Shown one piece after another: positions 33,641 through 46,942 of a DNA stretch of 64,000 bases. The stretch is from Tetmemena sp. SeJ-2015. Lineage: Eukaryota; Ciliophora; Spirotrichea; Sporadotrichida; Oxytrichidae. The DNA lies in contig JAJKFJ010022179.1 in NCBI GenBank assembly GCA_027382625.1, positions 1 to 64,000 of the forward strand. Direction: 5' to 3'. The notes under the pieces are model-generated. The model had not been told where the DNA came from, did no database searches, and saw only the letters and a program-made list of their open reading frames with translations. Each line of letters begins with the position of its first letter. The stretch's first letter is position 1. The position numbers were made by a program, and so were the translations under genes.

Positions 33641-36600
33641 ATGTCTAATTTTTAATAATATTTCATTAATAGCCAAAGCAAGATACCTGAATTTTACAAC
33701 CACCATTAATCTGCCCTCACTTCATCGACTTAGCCAAATGAGAGCTAGATGAATTCACTAAAAGCCTCCATGAAGATATAATTTCATCTTTTAATTAGAC
33801 TTTAAAGTAAGGCGAAGGCCAGAGCTCGAAGTTCATGGATTGAAGGATAAAGTAAAGGTCTTCTCAGCGCTTGTAGGATGCTATAGAGTCACAAACTTCG
33901 TCCCTCCCTCAAGGTTAAACAAATATTTCATTTTTATATGGTATGACAAGCTCAATGAGCAACACTGGTTTATTTCAGGGAGTAAATTAAAAAACAGCAA
34001 ACAGCATTCAAAGCATGCAGCTGAATTCAGAGAAAGCCATCCGCTAGATATATACATCACAGAATGTCCGCCCACGAAACCATCTCCTCCAATCCTAGAA
34101 CCTTAATTAGAATCTATTTTATAAATATTAGCATGATGAATGAATCACCAATAACCGGGGTCTTTATCTCCTTAGTCTCAACACAGCAGCTATTTAAGTG
34201 AACCAAATAAATAGCTCCTAAACTAGCGATCTCAACCTTAGCTAAGTGGCTAGTACCTGCAACTTAAAAAAGCTATCAATAGTTAGATCCCAACTACTGC
34301 TAATTATGGAAATGAATAAATAAGCACAAATCCAATCAAAATTCAAAATTAAAAGCACGATCCTGATATCAATCGATATGGAGCCTAGAGTTTCTTACTT
34401 AGTAAGATGCAGGCATCTTAAAGCCTTACTTCCCTTCAATAAAAAATTAGAATTTTTTGTTTTGACATTTTTAATAAAACAGTTTCTAAAGATAGTAAAC
34501 TTAAGTTGTCCATTAGGAAAGCTTATCAGTTATCAAAAAATAAACAAAAGATCCTTTAATAAATTTAATGAAAGCAAACAAATCTGTCTTCAATCTCAAG
34601 TGGAATGCCTTCAATCAGATTCACTGCAAGAGAAATAAACCAAAAGAATACTAAAAAGGTAGAAGAAGTCAAACCAATATGGCCCGTTAAATAATTTAAT
34701 TGTATATAGCTAAGTTAAAGAAAGAGAAATTAAATTCTAAAATTTACAAGAGTAGTACAAGCAACTCAAAGTTCAAGAGGAAGAAGATGCCAAAAAAATG
34801 AAGCTAGTAGAAAAGCAAAATAGAATTCTGGCCAGAGCAGCTGCTGAGAAAGAAAAGAACACCGTAAAGGCACCTCAATAATTTAATTTGTCTTCAAATC
34901 GTAAAATAAGTTGAAAGATTCGATGCTCCATTTTTCTATTTAGGTAATAGGGATTAAGTGAGTTCAGCAGGCTCTTTAATACCTTATTAAATTATATTTA
35001 GAAAACGATATATTTATTTGGATTTATCTATATTTATGATGTATTTTACCTGGAGGCAACAGTAGAATTCGGACTTTCACATAGAATAACAATTTCGTGC
35101 AAAATCTGATAATCTAGCCAGAAGATCTAGCTCATAAACTCAAGATAATATTTGATGAATTTAAATTTATTTAAGATCCTAGATCTGATAATCAGATAGA
35201 CACCATAATGCAAAAAGTTGAAGATCTTATTGCCTAGAAGCAAAGTAAGTCCTATTTAAATGTTGCGTTTTTTAAGTTAATTTTATTTTATATAGGCGAG
35301 CACATTTATAATCTTAAGACTACTTTAAGGAGCTCAAATAATTCTAAACCAAATCTAAATTAAGAAGGTCCAGCTTCAAACCTCAAATAAGATCATGAGT
35401 AATAGGTCCATAATTAAATTGAGAATGAGCTTAAATAGAAACAAACTCCAAAATTTGTTCCTGATTTAGAATAAAATGGAGCCATGAAGGCCACTAATGA
35501 ATAGATTTCGCCAACAAATTAACGGAAGTAACAACTAAAGAATTTATTTTACTTTAAATTTTAACCTCAAACCAATAATGGGAACTATGAATCCTCTCAA
35601 ATACAATTGTGCGCTTACTTCTTACTTTACTATTTTCTTAAATATAACAGTCTCCCTCTGTGCTTACTATCTGATAGCGATGTGAGTGTTTCTCTGGAAA
35701 ATCCAATCAAAGGTATTTTAGCAGATTAAAATCAATAAGAGAAGTAAAGATAGACTTAGACCATCAAAAATAATTATTTCTATAATTTATAATTCATCAA
35801 GAAAAAAGTGACTATTAATCCCAAGAAAGAGATAATGGTTAGTAAACTAGAAACTCTTAAATTTAAAAGAATAGTTCTACTCCTCATCAGAGTAAAGGAG
35901 AGGTTGAGAGGCAGCCAAATGGCAGTGAACGGCTTAATCTAAACTTAATAAGCATGGCTTACTCTGATATCATGATCCAAATCATGAAAACTCTTTATAT
36001 TTAAATTTACTCCTTACAGCCGAAAACTTTTAGATAAGACCTTTATCTAGTTTTAAATTGTCCAAAAATACTCTTAAAACGGTGTAGCTTAATCTTGAAA
36101 GAAAAAAACTAAAAAGAGATCAATGAAATTTTAGTTATTATAGAATTTGAATATGTGTATTTTAATTTCTTGAAGATTCTAATGCATCATCGTTGCCTTC
36201 TCTAATCCATAGTCTAATTAAGGAATCTAAAAAGTCCTTAAAGCAGACCAAAGCTCTCTGCCTCGAAGGAAGGGAGCCAACGAGACTTTAAGTTAAAGTC
36301 ATTAAGCGATAATTTTCGCATATAATATAAAGATCACCTTCAAGGAGAGCAACTTTTAGAGAAAACATGCTTCACTATTATTATTCATTTTCTATGCTAA
36401 AGTAGACTCTTCGAAGTGGAACTAGAGATTTTAGTAAGTTAATTGGAAGGAGAACTCTTTAAGAAAGAGATAGTTTAAACCTTGATGCAGATGATGAGAC
36501 AGAGGAGTACTCAAATAATTCAAAACAAACTTAAAATTTATTAAGGAATTAGTACGTGCAATTTATTCAGGTTAAAAATATAGTGAAGCCTTAAATATCT

Positions 36601-39512
36601 TCGCGAGAGGATTTTTCTTTGAAGTTAGAAGTTGCTAGGAGAGACGGAAGTGAAGCTCCTTATTAATTTTTCAATCAGAGGGAGTTACTATAAAGTAGAC
36701 CTTACAATTCATCCAAGAGCAAAAACATCTTGATTAAGACTTAAAAAGAAGGCTTTAAATACTCTCATACTTCTCGATCTGCAAAGAAGAAGCTAATGAA
36801 GTTTGGGTCTAATGTGCTTTCAAATGATAATTAGAATCCTTATAATGACTCATTCAGTGATAACAGATCTGATATAAACTCAAATGGAGACTTTACTCTC
36901 AAAGTTTCGAACAACTCTAACTATGGCTATCAAGATGATATTCAAAGCGTTGATATTAGAAGTCCTCTTTAACCATCTAGAAATTTAAATGGACCAAAAG
37001 AGCTTGACAAGGAAAGAATAACTTAGAATACTGCATTAGTCGCCACTAACTCAAATTAATCGAATTCGTCTTATCAGCAGCTCCTCTCTATGCCTTTGAG
37101 AGAGGATCCGTCTCTAGTTAAGTAATTCTAAGGATCAAAGAATAAGCAGCACTTTAAGTTTGCACATCATTATTATATTAAATACATAATGCATTTTTAT
37201 CAAGCGGCTCGCCATTTACTCTCTCAAGTAGTCTTAGATATTACCATCTACAGCATTAGCATAAAAAGCAAAGAAGTATTTAAGAATGTATAGACTCTTA
37301 TATTTTACTTGCTTTTAAGAAGTAAAGCACATGCAGATTATAAAATAAGAGCAACTAAAATCTTACGAGAACGTAATAATGCAAGAGTACTTTAAGAAGA
37401 GAGATGTGTAGAAGTCCTTGCTTCGATCATTAACAGGCCTTTTATTTATTTGCCAGGTGAACTAGAGGACACTTAAATAAGGAGCTATGATAGAGGAGTC
37501 ATAGCTTGCAGATAGCATCCTCTACATATACTGGCAAAAGAAAATCAATAAGGTCTACTACATTTTCAGCAAAGGGGACATCCTTGATAAGATAGAATGC
37601 TAATTCGAAGAGGAAAGAGTTGAGGATTAGATAGTAAATTTAAATTTGCAAGTCTTCTTTTAAAAAATATCTGATAGCGAATTTCAGAATCGAGCTCAAG
37701 TATCAAATAAAAGAAGAGGACTCAGAAGAAAAGAAATAGCATATTCAATCTTTTAAGAATGATTAATCTCTTTTATTTAGCAAGACTCTGAAGTTAATAA
37801 AATGATAAATGATTTGGAGAAATTAGTTCAAAACTTTTGCGAAGAACATTAAAATAACCACGGTTAAGAGTACTAAAGCGAGAGTAATTCAGCTCAGGGT
37901 TTGACTAAAAGAAAAACATTGGGAACTAATTCTCGAATAATGAATCTTGATATCCAAGTTCTCCATAATAAAATATACTCTTTTATTTATTCTCACCCAT
38001 TTCTTCAGAGACAACTTCTTTTACTTCTACTCATAGAAGGGAACTATCGACCTAGGTATTTAATTCAAAGAAATTTTGAGAGGACTCTCTCCAAAGGTGC
38101 AAGACTAACTTACCAAAAATCTCTTTGAAAACAGATTTGAGAGAATCTAGTCACATCTCAAGTTTTCAGTCCGTCTCTCTGAAAATAAAAGAATATATCT
38201 TCTATTAGTATTATACGATATAGAGAAGATGGAGAAAGGAGTGCGAGAAAGTTTGACAAAAGAGGATGCAATTCTTCAAATAGGAGGTGGGAGATTCACT
38301 CTTTGGTAAAGGACTATCTATTCCGTCGACACTCTCGCGTGCCTGCAGCTGATATCGTCAAGATCCTTTTCCAGTCTCACTAAGATAACATATTCAACTT
38401 GCTTTATGATTACGATGAGGACTATGAGCTGACTCTAACTCTAGATACTATTCTTATAATTGCTCAGTTACAGAAGTAAAAGAAACTTATACCTGCCTAT
38501 CAGAACCTATCCTAAATGATAAGAAAACAGACCATTAACGTTCTGAAGTAAAAGAACAAGCTCATAGACTTCAAGAAACAGGAAAAAAGCAACCACTTAT
38601 TTGTGAGGAGAGACACATAGCATGAACGCAAAGCATTTGAAATCATCATAGATGAAACACGCAAGACTATTGAGGAAATGAAAGGAGGTATCAAGGGAGA
38701 GTAAAATTTCAGTAGTGCTACTCTCAACCTAAGAAAGAACTAAGTCTATAAAGCAATGGATAGCAAAGAAACTCAGAATTGAGAATGGACTTATCTCCAC
38801 CACTAGTTCCCATTTAAGATCTCAAAGGCACTCCAAAATCTAAAAGTTCCTCTCCTTTATTAGCAAGTCAACTTGATTAGAATGACTTCCTTCCCTTATT
38901 GAGGAAAAATGCACTCAGAAGAAATCTTGAAGTTAAAATCACAAGGAAAATTTAAATTATCTATTTAATATAATCTCTTATGGTAAAATGTTCAAGCAGC
39001 AAACCTTTAAGCAGAATTCTTAGATTCTTCAAACTAAGATGTACAAGCGATATGAGTCTTGTGTTTCTCATAGAAAAGAATCCTACTTCTCACCTAACTT
39101 AGTAACCAAGCTTCCACCTCAGCCTCATTCTGGGCTTCCTAAGAGCAGCAAGTTCAATAAACTTGGAGCTGGAAGATAAAATCAAATCAAGATTAAAGTT
39201 GTAGAGATAAATGAGAAAATATAAGGGTATGAGGAGAGTGACTCAGAGGATGATGTCGAGAGTCTTGACAGTTAATGCATCTTTAAAATATATTCAGATA
39301 GATATTTAATTATCTCTGAGGAATCTAATGAAAGAGCTTCAAACCACTCTAAGCGATCAAAGAACGACATATCAAACTATAAGAAAATAAGGAAATATCG
39401 CAGAAGCTTGAAGTAGCCACAGTCCAAAAAGTAGTCTTTGCCCATCGTGTAACCTAGAAGCAGTATTACTCATCTGAATAATCTTTTAGAAAATTAATAT
39501 TTTAAATTATGA
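33641..39512 (+). CDS. Very large hydrophilic protein gene(s), unknown function
   Basis: The ATG at 33641 opens Ser/Gln/His-rich sequence (SQSKIPEFYNHHQSALTSS). Downstream are coiled-coil pieces (about 34750: QEEEDAKKMKLVEKQNRILA), an acidic helix before a 52-nt intron (SDNQIDTIMQKVEDLIAQKQ, donor GTAAGT at about 35247), an uninterrupted plus frame of more than 1 kb from about 36190, and a folded-looking part (about 38320: DYLFRRHSRVPAADIVKILF). A basic, Ser-rich end reads to TGA 39512. Frame changes occur at least six times, so this may be one gene of well over 1500 residues or two adjacent genes. The boundary would fall near 36.1 kb. No named domain is recognised. Confidence 0.5.
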
Positions 39513-39997
39513 ATGATGCTGATCGTCTGATGGCTAAGTTTGGATACGAATGTGTGGTCTAGTAGTGTCCTACCTAGCTTTTCATGTTTGAGTTGTTTCT
39601 GCCTGTTGAGTTAAAGAATCTGAACTAAATTGACCAAGAGTTGGAGAGTGAGCAGCCAGGAGGAGACTTAAATGACTCCTTGACTACTAACCAATCGCTT
39701 AAGGACTTCAAGGATGATAAGTTCCTAGACTTTGACATCAACATTCAGAGGTAAAATCTGAAGAAGTTCTTTTAACAGCAGAAGATTAAAAAGACCTCTA
39801 TAAATCAGCAACCAGGAGCCATAAATTCATAACAGTCATTCTTTGGAAGCAGAAGTGGAGACTACCAGACACTGGGCATAAATCAAAGATAAAAATCCAG
39901 AAAGATCACATAGAGCTTGCTTGTGTAAAACTACTAGACTATTGGAAATTACTAAACCATTTGTTAAAATTAATATTCATAAATAGCTAATCAGTGA
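39509..39997 (+). CDS. Unrecognised 162-residue ORF
   Basis: The ATG at 39509 overlaps the preceding TGA by four bases. It reads MNDADRLMAKFGYECVVQQC, then an acidic stretch and a Gln-rich basic end (NYQTIGNYQTICQNQYSQI), with TGA at 39997. The immediate overlap suggests that it may be the last segment of the large preceding gene after a frame-changing IES, rather than a separate gene. The AT-rich DNA to 40060 could be an intron leading into the next coding piece. Confidence 0.45.
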
Positions 39998-40059
39998 TAT
40001 TCTTAGATCTTGTTTCGAATATATTTGTGATTTAGACATATATAAAATAATATTTGAGC

Positions 40060-40548
40060 TAAGTTTACAAGAATTTGACTAAGAAGCGGAAAGAAGAGAA
40101 CAAAGATGAGTTTGTGGATGTACTAGAAGACCTGAATGCGGCAGAAGTGATTTCACTAGAGGAATTAGAAGAAGAGAACGACCAAGATAATTTCTATCTT
40201 CAAATGCAGAACAATGTCCACATTCTTCAGTTGCTAAAGATGTTGGGATGGATGACAGTAAGAAAGCAAAGAAAAGAAGCTCCCTCAAGAAAGAGGGGAA
40301 GTATAACTCTCTCAGGCCTTTCAGGCTTAATCTCAAAGAAATGGAGCCATCAGGATTCGATCCGCTCAAGAGTATGGGAGATTTTGAAAAACACAGTGAG
40401 CTTGACAGTTTCTTCAATAGTAGTGAGATGTTCTATGTATTTATTTTAGTAAATGTTTGAGATATGGAATGAGTAGTATTCTTCCTAGTCTCCTAGAAAA
40501 CTACTAGACTTGAATTTACTAAATATTAGATAAATAAAATAAAGTTGA
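40060..40548 (+). CDS. Small charged nuclear-type protein, unknown
   Basis: Reads KKRKEENKDEFVDVLEDLNA then an acidic run. A frame change near 40210 leads into VAKDVGMDDSKKAKKRSSLK and GFDPLKSMGDFEKHSELDSF. At 40428 a 25-bp insert (pointer ATGTT) interrupts SSEM. Removing it continues FEIWNEQYSSQSPRKLLDL to TGA 40548. No ATG is evident before the first piece, and the upstream segment may be the previous ORF. Lys-rich clusters could be nuclear localisation signals. Confidence 0.45.
40428..40452. other. Candidate IES, 25 bp, pointer ATGTT
   Basis: ATGTT at 40428-40432 and 40453-40457. Excision restores SSEMFEIWNEQYSS. Without it the frame ends within a few codons. Confidence 0.6.
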
Positions 40549-40846
40549 AATTAATAATGAAATTTAAGATGAGAGTATTTATCCTTTATAGATTGAAAAG
40601 TTAAACCATTAACTATCAAATCAGCCTTATTTATTTTATAAAAAAGTTATACAGTTGGGAAACTAAAATCATTAACGAAATTTTAAAAACTAAAACATTA
40701 AATAGTGTGCTTATTAAAAAATACAAATTCGAAAACTATAATTTTAAAACACATGACTTGAACTTTTTCAAACTGAAAATTGATTTTAATTTTATAGTAA
40801 TTTTAAGAACTCTCCAAAGACGGAGCGAGTAAAGAGAGCAGAGAAA

Positions 40847-41607
40847 ATGCAATTAATTGGAGGCAAGGAAGGACAAATAAAACTCCCACTCTATAATAAA
40901 AATCAAGAGAGGGCAATTAAGAAGCTCCAAGGATTCAAAAGAAGAAGCAGCGTTACAAATATACCACCCTTCAAACCATCAATCATGAGTCACGAGTATC
41001 GAGTAAACATCGTAGACAACTTCTCTAAAACTTAGTAGCAGCTTACATTTAAGACCTCCAAGTTCCATCAAAGCCAAGAGCTAATTAAGGTAAGCCATAT
41101 AGTTTAGTGTCCTTTATATTTTTTGTAGAAAAATATTTATCTGAAAGACTAAACTAAGATTGAAGCAAGGCTCATTAAGGCTGTGCTGTCTAGAAATAGT
41201 CTTGCTCTGAAGGAATATATGCCCTAGTATGAACTTTCTCTGGATACGTTTTAAGATCAAATGGGTAATACTTTACTGAGTGTGGCTGCTTAATTAGGTG
41301 CCTACGATATTGTAAAGCAGCTCTTGATGAATGGCTGCGATCCTAATATCAATAACGTAAGACTTCTTTTAAACTATCATAATATATTATACATTTATAC
41401 TAAAATTCTTTACTTATGTGTGATATACCTGTTTTTAGAAAGACGGGAACGTGCCTCTCCATTTCTCAATTAAATATGGATTCTAAAACGTCACAGATCT
41501 TCTCATTTCATTTGGTGCTAAGGAAAATTATTTTTCAAATCTTCATTTATATTATAAAATTTGACAAATAGATTTAACAAGACACCTTGGGAAGATTATA
41601 ACCTATG
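40847..41607 (+). CDS. Ankyrin-repeat protein
   Basis: The ATG at 40847 begins MQLIGGKEGQIKLPLYNKNQ. A GTAAGC...GTAG intron (about 41092-41130) and a GTAAGA...TTTTAG intron (about 41358-41440) keep the frame. The C-terminal half carries two ankyrin repeats: MGNTLLSVAAQLGAYDIVKQ LL followed by NGCDPNIN, and DGNVPLHFSIKYGFQN followed by LLISFGAKEN, with the usual T/PLH, helix and Gly positions. After GAKEN an AT-rich insert with a TGA (about 41530-41575) precedes KTPWEDYNL and TGA 41607, so an IES probably lies there. About 190 residues. Ankyrin repeats mediate protein binding; the partner is unknown. Confidence 0.75.
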
Positions 41608-41958
41608 AGCTGCACTATTTTCTTCACAGTTAGGAACTTAATTTTCAGTAGTAGTAACGTACATTATTATAACTAAAAATATATGAGAGAAACTAATTAA
41701 ACTCACTATAACTTGATTTCTATTAAATTTACCTAGATAAATTTTTGATTTCATCATATAAAGCAATATATGGTTAGGAATAATAGAGTGCAATATATTT
41801 TATCGTGTTTAGCAAAATCCTTTGAGGGAATTAAGCTATCTTTCCTTAGTGATAAAGATTTGCACTATCCTTATATCAATTAATTTATTACTATTTTAAA
41901 TTTAAATGCAAGTGAGTTCTCTAAATTATTATTTGAGAATATTAGATATTGAAAATAA
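41608..41958. other. Intergenic spacer
   Basis: AT-rich 350 bp between the ankyrin gene and threonine dehydrogenase. Nothing recognised. Confidence 0.6.
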
Positions 41959-43362
41959 ATGAAAATTATATCTCGAACTGCTTCCCTCATTCAGCTCAAT
42001 AAAAGAGGCTTTGCACATGCTCTTGTAAGTAATCTACTGCATTTTTAGCTTTTAAATTATTCAGCAAACTATCGGGAAACAGATTGACTCCTCAATATAT
42101 ACTTTAGAATGAGAGTTTTCCCTTAAGCCTGAGAATTTATCTCTGCATTATAAGTTTTATTTGATAAAAATACTTAATGATGATTTTAGACTGGAGCTAG
42201 AGTGCTTGTGGCTGGCTGCAAAGGCCAAATCGGTCTCCCTTTGGTGCGTGCACTCTGTAAGGAAGTAGGAGCAGATAACGTGATTGCAGCAGATATCTCA
42301 GACAAGAAAGCAGATCTCCCCTGCAGATAGGAACAGCTAGATGTCGCAGATTTTAACAAATATGAGCAGTTAGTTAAGGAGAACAAGGATTAATTTAATA
42401 TCGCGCACATATATAAGTTTTAGGTTACTTACATCATCCATCTCGCTGCCATTCTCTCGGCTCTTGGAGAGCGTTTCCCTGACCGCGCATATTAAGTGAA
42501 CGTGACTGGCTTCTTAAATGCAATAAACTTGGCTAGAGATCACAAGTGCAAGATCTATTGCCCTTCTTCAATCGCAGTCTTCGGAGGAGAGAACTTCCCC
42601 AAGGATAAAACTCCTGATGATGTGATTCTGCAGCCAGAAACCATCTATGGTGTTACCAAGGTCTTTAACGAAATGATGGGGACCTACTACCACAATAAGT
42701 TCGGAGTGGACTTTAGAGCAATCAGATACCCTGGTATTATCAGCAGTGAGAAGTACGAGTTCAATGGAACTACTGACTACTCCACTTGTAAGTTACCTTT
42801 GTGACTAATTGACTGAGTAGAGATCTTCTTTGAGGCCCTGGAGAAGGGATCCTACAAATGCTTCCTAGGACCCAAGTCTGAGCTGCCCATGATGTACATC
42901 GACGATTGCATCAGTGGCACTATTGATTTCTTGAAAGCTGACTCAACCAAGTTAAAGCGCAGAATTTACAACATGGCAGGAATATCCTTCAACCCAGAAC
43001 AGCTCGCAGTCGCTTTGAAAAAGTAAATATCCCCCTTACCTAACTTAAATATAAGTTCATAAAGTGAATATTATAATGAGAAACTATTTTTAGGATCATG
43101 CCTAATTTCGAGATGAAGTACGAACCCGATTTCAGACAAAAAATTGCAGATGCTTGGCCCAAGTCTATTGACGACTCTAATGCTAGAAGCGATTGGGGCT
43201 GGAAATACGACATATCTGTGGAAGACCTAGCTTAAAAGATATTCGATGGTAAACTACTTACTATCTATTTTTAACTTTAATTTTCATGCTAAATAACTTT
43301 ATTGACCCAAAATACAAGCAGAGAAAATGAACCCTAGTTGGGACTTATCTTAGCAAACGTGA
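41959..43362 (+). CDS. TDH: L-threonine 3-dehydrogenase (short-chain/epimerase type)
   Basis: The ATG at 41959 gives a basic, Ser-containing leader (MKIISRTASLIQLNKRGFAH), probably mitochondrial. After a 165-nt intron comes the Rossmann nucleotide loop VLVAGCKGQIG, then HLAAILSALGE, the catalytic Tyr/Lys motif ETIYGVTKVFNE, RYPGIISSEKYEFNGTTDY, LPMMYIDDC and SIDDSNARSDWGW, all matching the animal enzyme in order. Four introns (42025-42189, 42788-42820, 43023-43093, 43249-43318) keep phase. A 36-bp AGG-bounded insert at 42386 is an IES. The enzyme oxidises L-threonine with NAD+ to 2-amino-3-ketobutyrate in mitochondria. TGA 43362 ends it after about 340 residues. Confidence 0.92.
42386..42421. 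other. IES, 36 bp, pointer AGG, in threonine dehydrogenase
   Basis: AGG at 42386-42388 and 42422-42424. The insert adds 12 residues absent from homologs between VKENK and VTYIIHLAA. It has no GT at its left edge, so it is not a spliceosomal intron. Removal gives ENKVTYIIHLAAIL, collinear with the family. Confidence 0.8.
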
Positions 43363-43601
43363 TATTAAATATTAATAGAAGTCCAGTTACTGGATTCCAA
43401 TTTAATCGAAGTTTTATCAAAGACGTTAAATCAATCCCATTAATTAAGTTTATACTCTCATAACTAGAAATATTAAATTTATAAGTTTCAGTCTGATAAA
43501 AGTGTGCCTTCAAAATTTAATAAAGCAGCAACGTTAACTTGACTTATTCTTTTTCCTCATTTGTTCTTCACTTATCTCAGGTAACCCAAGAGGCATTTAA
43601 T
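43363..43601. other. Convergent 3' spacer
   Basis: AT-rich region between the 3' ends of threonine dehydrogenase (plus) and the DHHC gene (minus). No gene seen. Confidence 0.5.
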
Positions 43602-46600
43602 TCAATAGAAATATAAATGCATTTTCCAGTTGTAGAAATAAAAAGACTACCTGTACTTGCCAGCAGGGCAGAAGTACATAGCTAGGTTTTGAATTTTGTT
43701 TCTGCCTTGTCCAAACGGAGAGCCGTATCTCTTTGGCCATATCTTCATGTAGGAAATCTTATCCCAAGATAAGAATTCCCAAGTAGTCATGTTTTTGCTA
43801 GCGAGGAGTAGGTGTATAACAACAATTACTCACTTCTATTAATTGTTGATCATTATTATTTCAACAAGACTGCCAACCATGAAGATGAAGAAGAGAGTCA
43901 TTAAACTTGCCAAGAATATTATATAGTTGTTGCTCAGCCAATCTCCTACACTTCCCTCGCTTTCTTTGTACTCCCCAAGAGAATAGCCAAAGCCCCATAC
44001 TGCTTCAACAAGCTAAAGTATCAGAAAGTAGAAAAAGAAGCGGCGATTTTTCTCTCCAATGCAATTTCCAATCCAAGGGCAGTGATGGTCATAGGTTGCA
44101 ACGCAACGGTTGCAGTATTTATCCATCAAAATTTATAATTAGAAATCGAAACATTCTAAATTAAGTACAGGTTTTTATTTTTCTATTCATTTCTTTTATG
44201 GTCTATGAGAATACAGCGATACCTTCCTTATTTAATCTTAACAATTTTAGATTTAAAATTATATTTAGGTAATTTTTGAATTCTCTATATTCTTATTATA
44301 ATTGCAATGTTTGGTTCTTAGGGGCAATTCAATATTGCATTTGGTGCATATCTTTTTTTCTATGTAGAACATGGACTCTTGCTGCTCTCTGAAAATATAA
44401 AATTTTCCCTTTTAATTCTGGCGTTTGACTTATCAACTGGGGAGGATATCTTAGTGTTGAGATCATTAATCTTCTTGGTGCCATTGAACTCACTAGTTAT
44501 TTACTGCTATCCATCTTCTTCATAAATCTCCTCTTAGATTGCGTCAAACTCTCCATTTTTGTAGGAGTCGTTCTGATTCTCAAAATTCTAAAACTCATTT
44601 GGCTCGATATCCAGCTGCAGATTCCTTCTCCCCAGAGAGTTGGAGCCTTAAACTACACCATATATGGAATAAAGAGAAACAAATTTCTTCAAACTATGAT
44701 TTCTTTATCGCCTACTATAAAGCCAACTAGATTATCTTCTTGGCTTTAGAAATCACTTCTCGCCATATTTTTATCTATCAGTTGCTGCTTCCCAGAGTGA
44801 GTGGCAGCTGTTGTAGGCTTGCCAGAGAGGTCTCCATCGCTCATAAAACTGGGGGATTAACTTGCTTCTCCTGAACTACTCTTGGTCTGCTTGTTACTAT
44901 TTTGAGCTGCAATTTTTCTCTAGATCATCTCAAGAGGATTCATCTTCTGCTGCTCTCTTAATTCAATAATCATTTACTAAATTGATAATAACTATTAAAT
45001 ATCAATAAAAGTAAATAGAAATTATGAAACTATGATGCTGGTATTAAAAAGAAAGAATTATGCTTTTCTCCCTTCACTACTCATTTTAAAATTGAAAATT
45101 TTAAGTAATTCCTTGGGTTTTGCACTATTCATGTCCTCAATAAAGCTTTAATTGTCCGAGTTCTGATTGAACCCATCAATTGTACTCATTCTGCTAGTAC
45201 TTTTTTAAATCTGAGCAATTACTTTCACTTTCTTGTCCTTCTTCCCTGCTCCATAGGATTAACCTCCTTACCCACCGCTACTTTACTGATAGTACAGATT
45301 AATATAAACTTTATAAATATACATATGAACACATAAGTAGCTTAAGTTGCTGTAGTTAAGTTGAGTTTCATCCAGATTTGAAACTGTCTCGTTTATTCCA
45401 TTTGCTACACCATAGGCATTTGATCCACTCATATCGCAGTTCTGAGTTGTAAGATTCGAAAACACGAAACGATTTATTAAATTAATTTCAAATGAATGAT
45501 TATGGGAGGCATTGAGTTTATTGCTGCTTTAGGAATTAGTAGGAGTGACTCTTTAGCTTTAGTCATTGACTTGCTAGTATTTAAGATTGCCACTGTTTGA
45601 TGGAGTGGCGCTGCTGACCAGTGACATATGATTGTGACTTTGGCTTTGCAGTCTTTCCTTCCTGCTCATTTTCTAAGCAGCTTGAATTAAGATGCTTTGC
45701 TAAAAAAATTTTAAAGATTATTCTTTCTCTTACTTTCTATTTCTTGTGGCCTCTCTTACGATAATCATTTTAAGCTCCCTCTGATTCATCCTCCTTATTT
45801 TTGTGAGAATGGAGCTCATCAAAGTCATCTTCTTGTTCGTCGCCTCTTAACACATAACTAGTCACGTACCCAGGATTCGAAAACGCAACGTAAAAATAGG
45901 TAAGGAAAGTTATTGCCACCACTATCATATTCAAATTACTCAATATTAGTCATTAAAAATAAATAACAGTAACTATCCTATATCACAAGTCAGTAAGCAT
46001 ATTTAACATTAGGCCAATTAGATAAATGATTTAGTGTGTTGTAAATATACTCACCAAAAAACATCTGAGAATAGGTTCGAATAATCTAGAAGATTAGATT
46101 TTTCATTTAAGGAAAGAGCGGTCAGCGTGTAAGCTTGTAACCCAATAAAAACACTTATCATCAGAAATCCTAAAATGGTTAATTTATAATTTAAACAAAA
46201 TGAAAAGTTCATTTAAATTTAGAGAATATCTTCATGGAAATTCAAGCTCCATCAAGTTAAGAATTAAAACTCTTCCATTTCTTCAAATAATTATCTTTAC
46301 TTGAATGAAGAAAACTTACTTTGTAGTCGATTCCCTTGCTTATGTAATTCATTGAAATTTTTGAGATCTTTGCTTAACTTTTCTATGATCTCATCTCTGT
46401 TAATTTTGTTACTTGCACTCTTATTCTCTTAGCCTTTCTATTATGATATTCGCAATTTTAATTCTTACTTCTTTATTAGACTATTCTCGAGCATTATCTC
46501 GATTTAAATTTAGAATAATTTTAACTCGATTGTTGGATTAAAACTTGGTGGATTTTTCATTTTCCAGGTCTGCACTTTGATTGCGTTGCCTTTTTTGAAT

Positions 46601-46786
46601 TTTGTCGTTTTTACTCTTAGGCTTTTATTGATGAGCTTGATTCTCCTAGTCTGCAATGGAAGTAGCGTCTTGAGTTTACTCTCCTGCCTCTAAATCCGCT
46701 TCTTCCTCTTAAAGCCTCTAATGATTTTGAGTTTTTGGTTTCTTGGTTGGTGATTAGCCTCCATTAGCTGCTGCACTTTACTTCAT
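43602..46786 (-). CDS. DHHC palmitoyltransferase 1
   Basis: The ATG at 46786 starts a long Gln/Asn/Glu-rich cytoplasmic region ([20 protein letters not shown]). A membrane pair near 46.1-45.9 kb ends in [14 protein letters not shown], the usual Asn-Pro-Gly-Tyr after the second span. A large Ser/Asn-rich insert follows. The Cys-rich domain reads [16 protein letters not shown], then [20 protein letters not shown] with the catalytic DHHC at about 44.08 kb, and two more spans. After a GTGAGT...CTAG intron come [12 protein letters not shown] (the TTxE motif) and TGA at 43602. S-acylates cysteines of membrane proteins. Frame shifts in the insert and between the two Cys motifs mark IESs or introns. 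The order is collinear. Confidence 0.85.
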
Positions 46787-46942
46787 TACACTATTTTACA
46801 AAAAGAAATTAAGTTATTGGATTATTTCAAATTCACATCATACTCAAATGAAAGTATTAAGTAATATGGGCGACTGCATAATAATTAATAAGACACTATA
46901 TTTACCTCATATACCCTAATAATATACACAACCAACCACACA
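46787..46942. promoter_or_regulatory. Shared upstream region of divergent DHHC1 and WD40 genes
   Basis: A 156-bp AT-rich gap between two divergent starts (46786 minus, 46943 plus). By position it holds both promoters. No motif can be named. Confidence 0.5.

Noticed and set aside
40079..40417. 112-codon minus-strand ORF
   Set aside because: Shadow of the plus-strand Lys/Glu-rich gene that continues through the ATGTT-bounded insert.
43617..44277. Plus-strand membrane-protein ORF of about 220 codons
   Set aside because: The opposite strand encodes the DHHC catalytic core, so this is an antisense shadow made possible by sense TAA/TAG codons.
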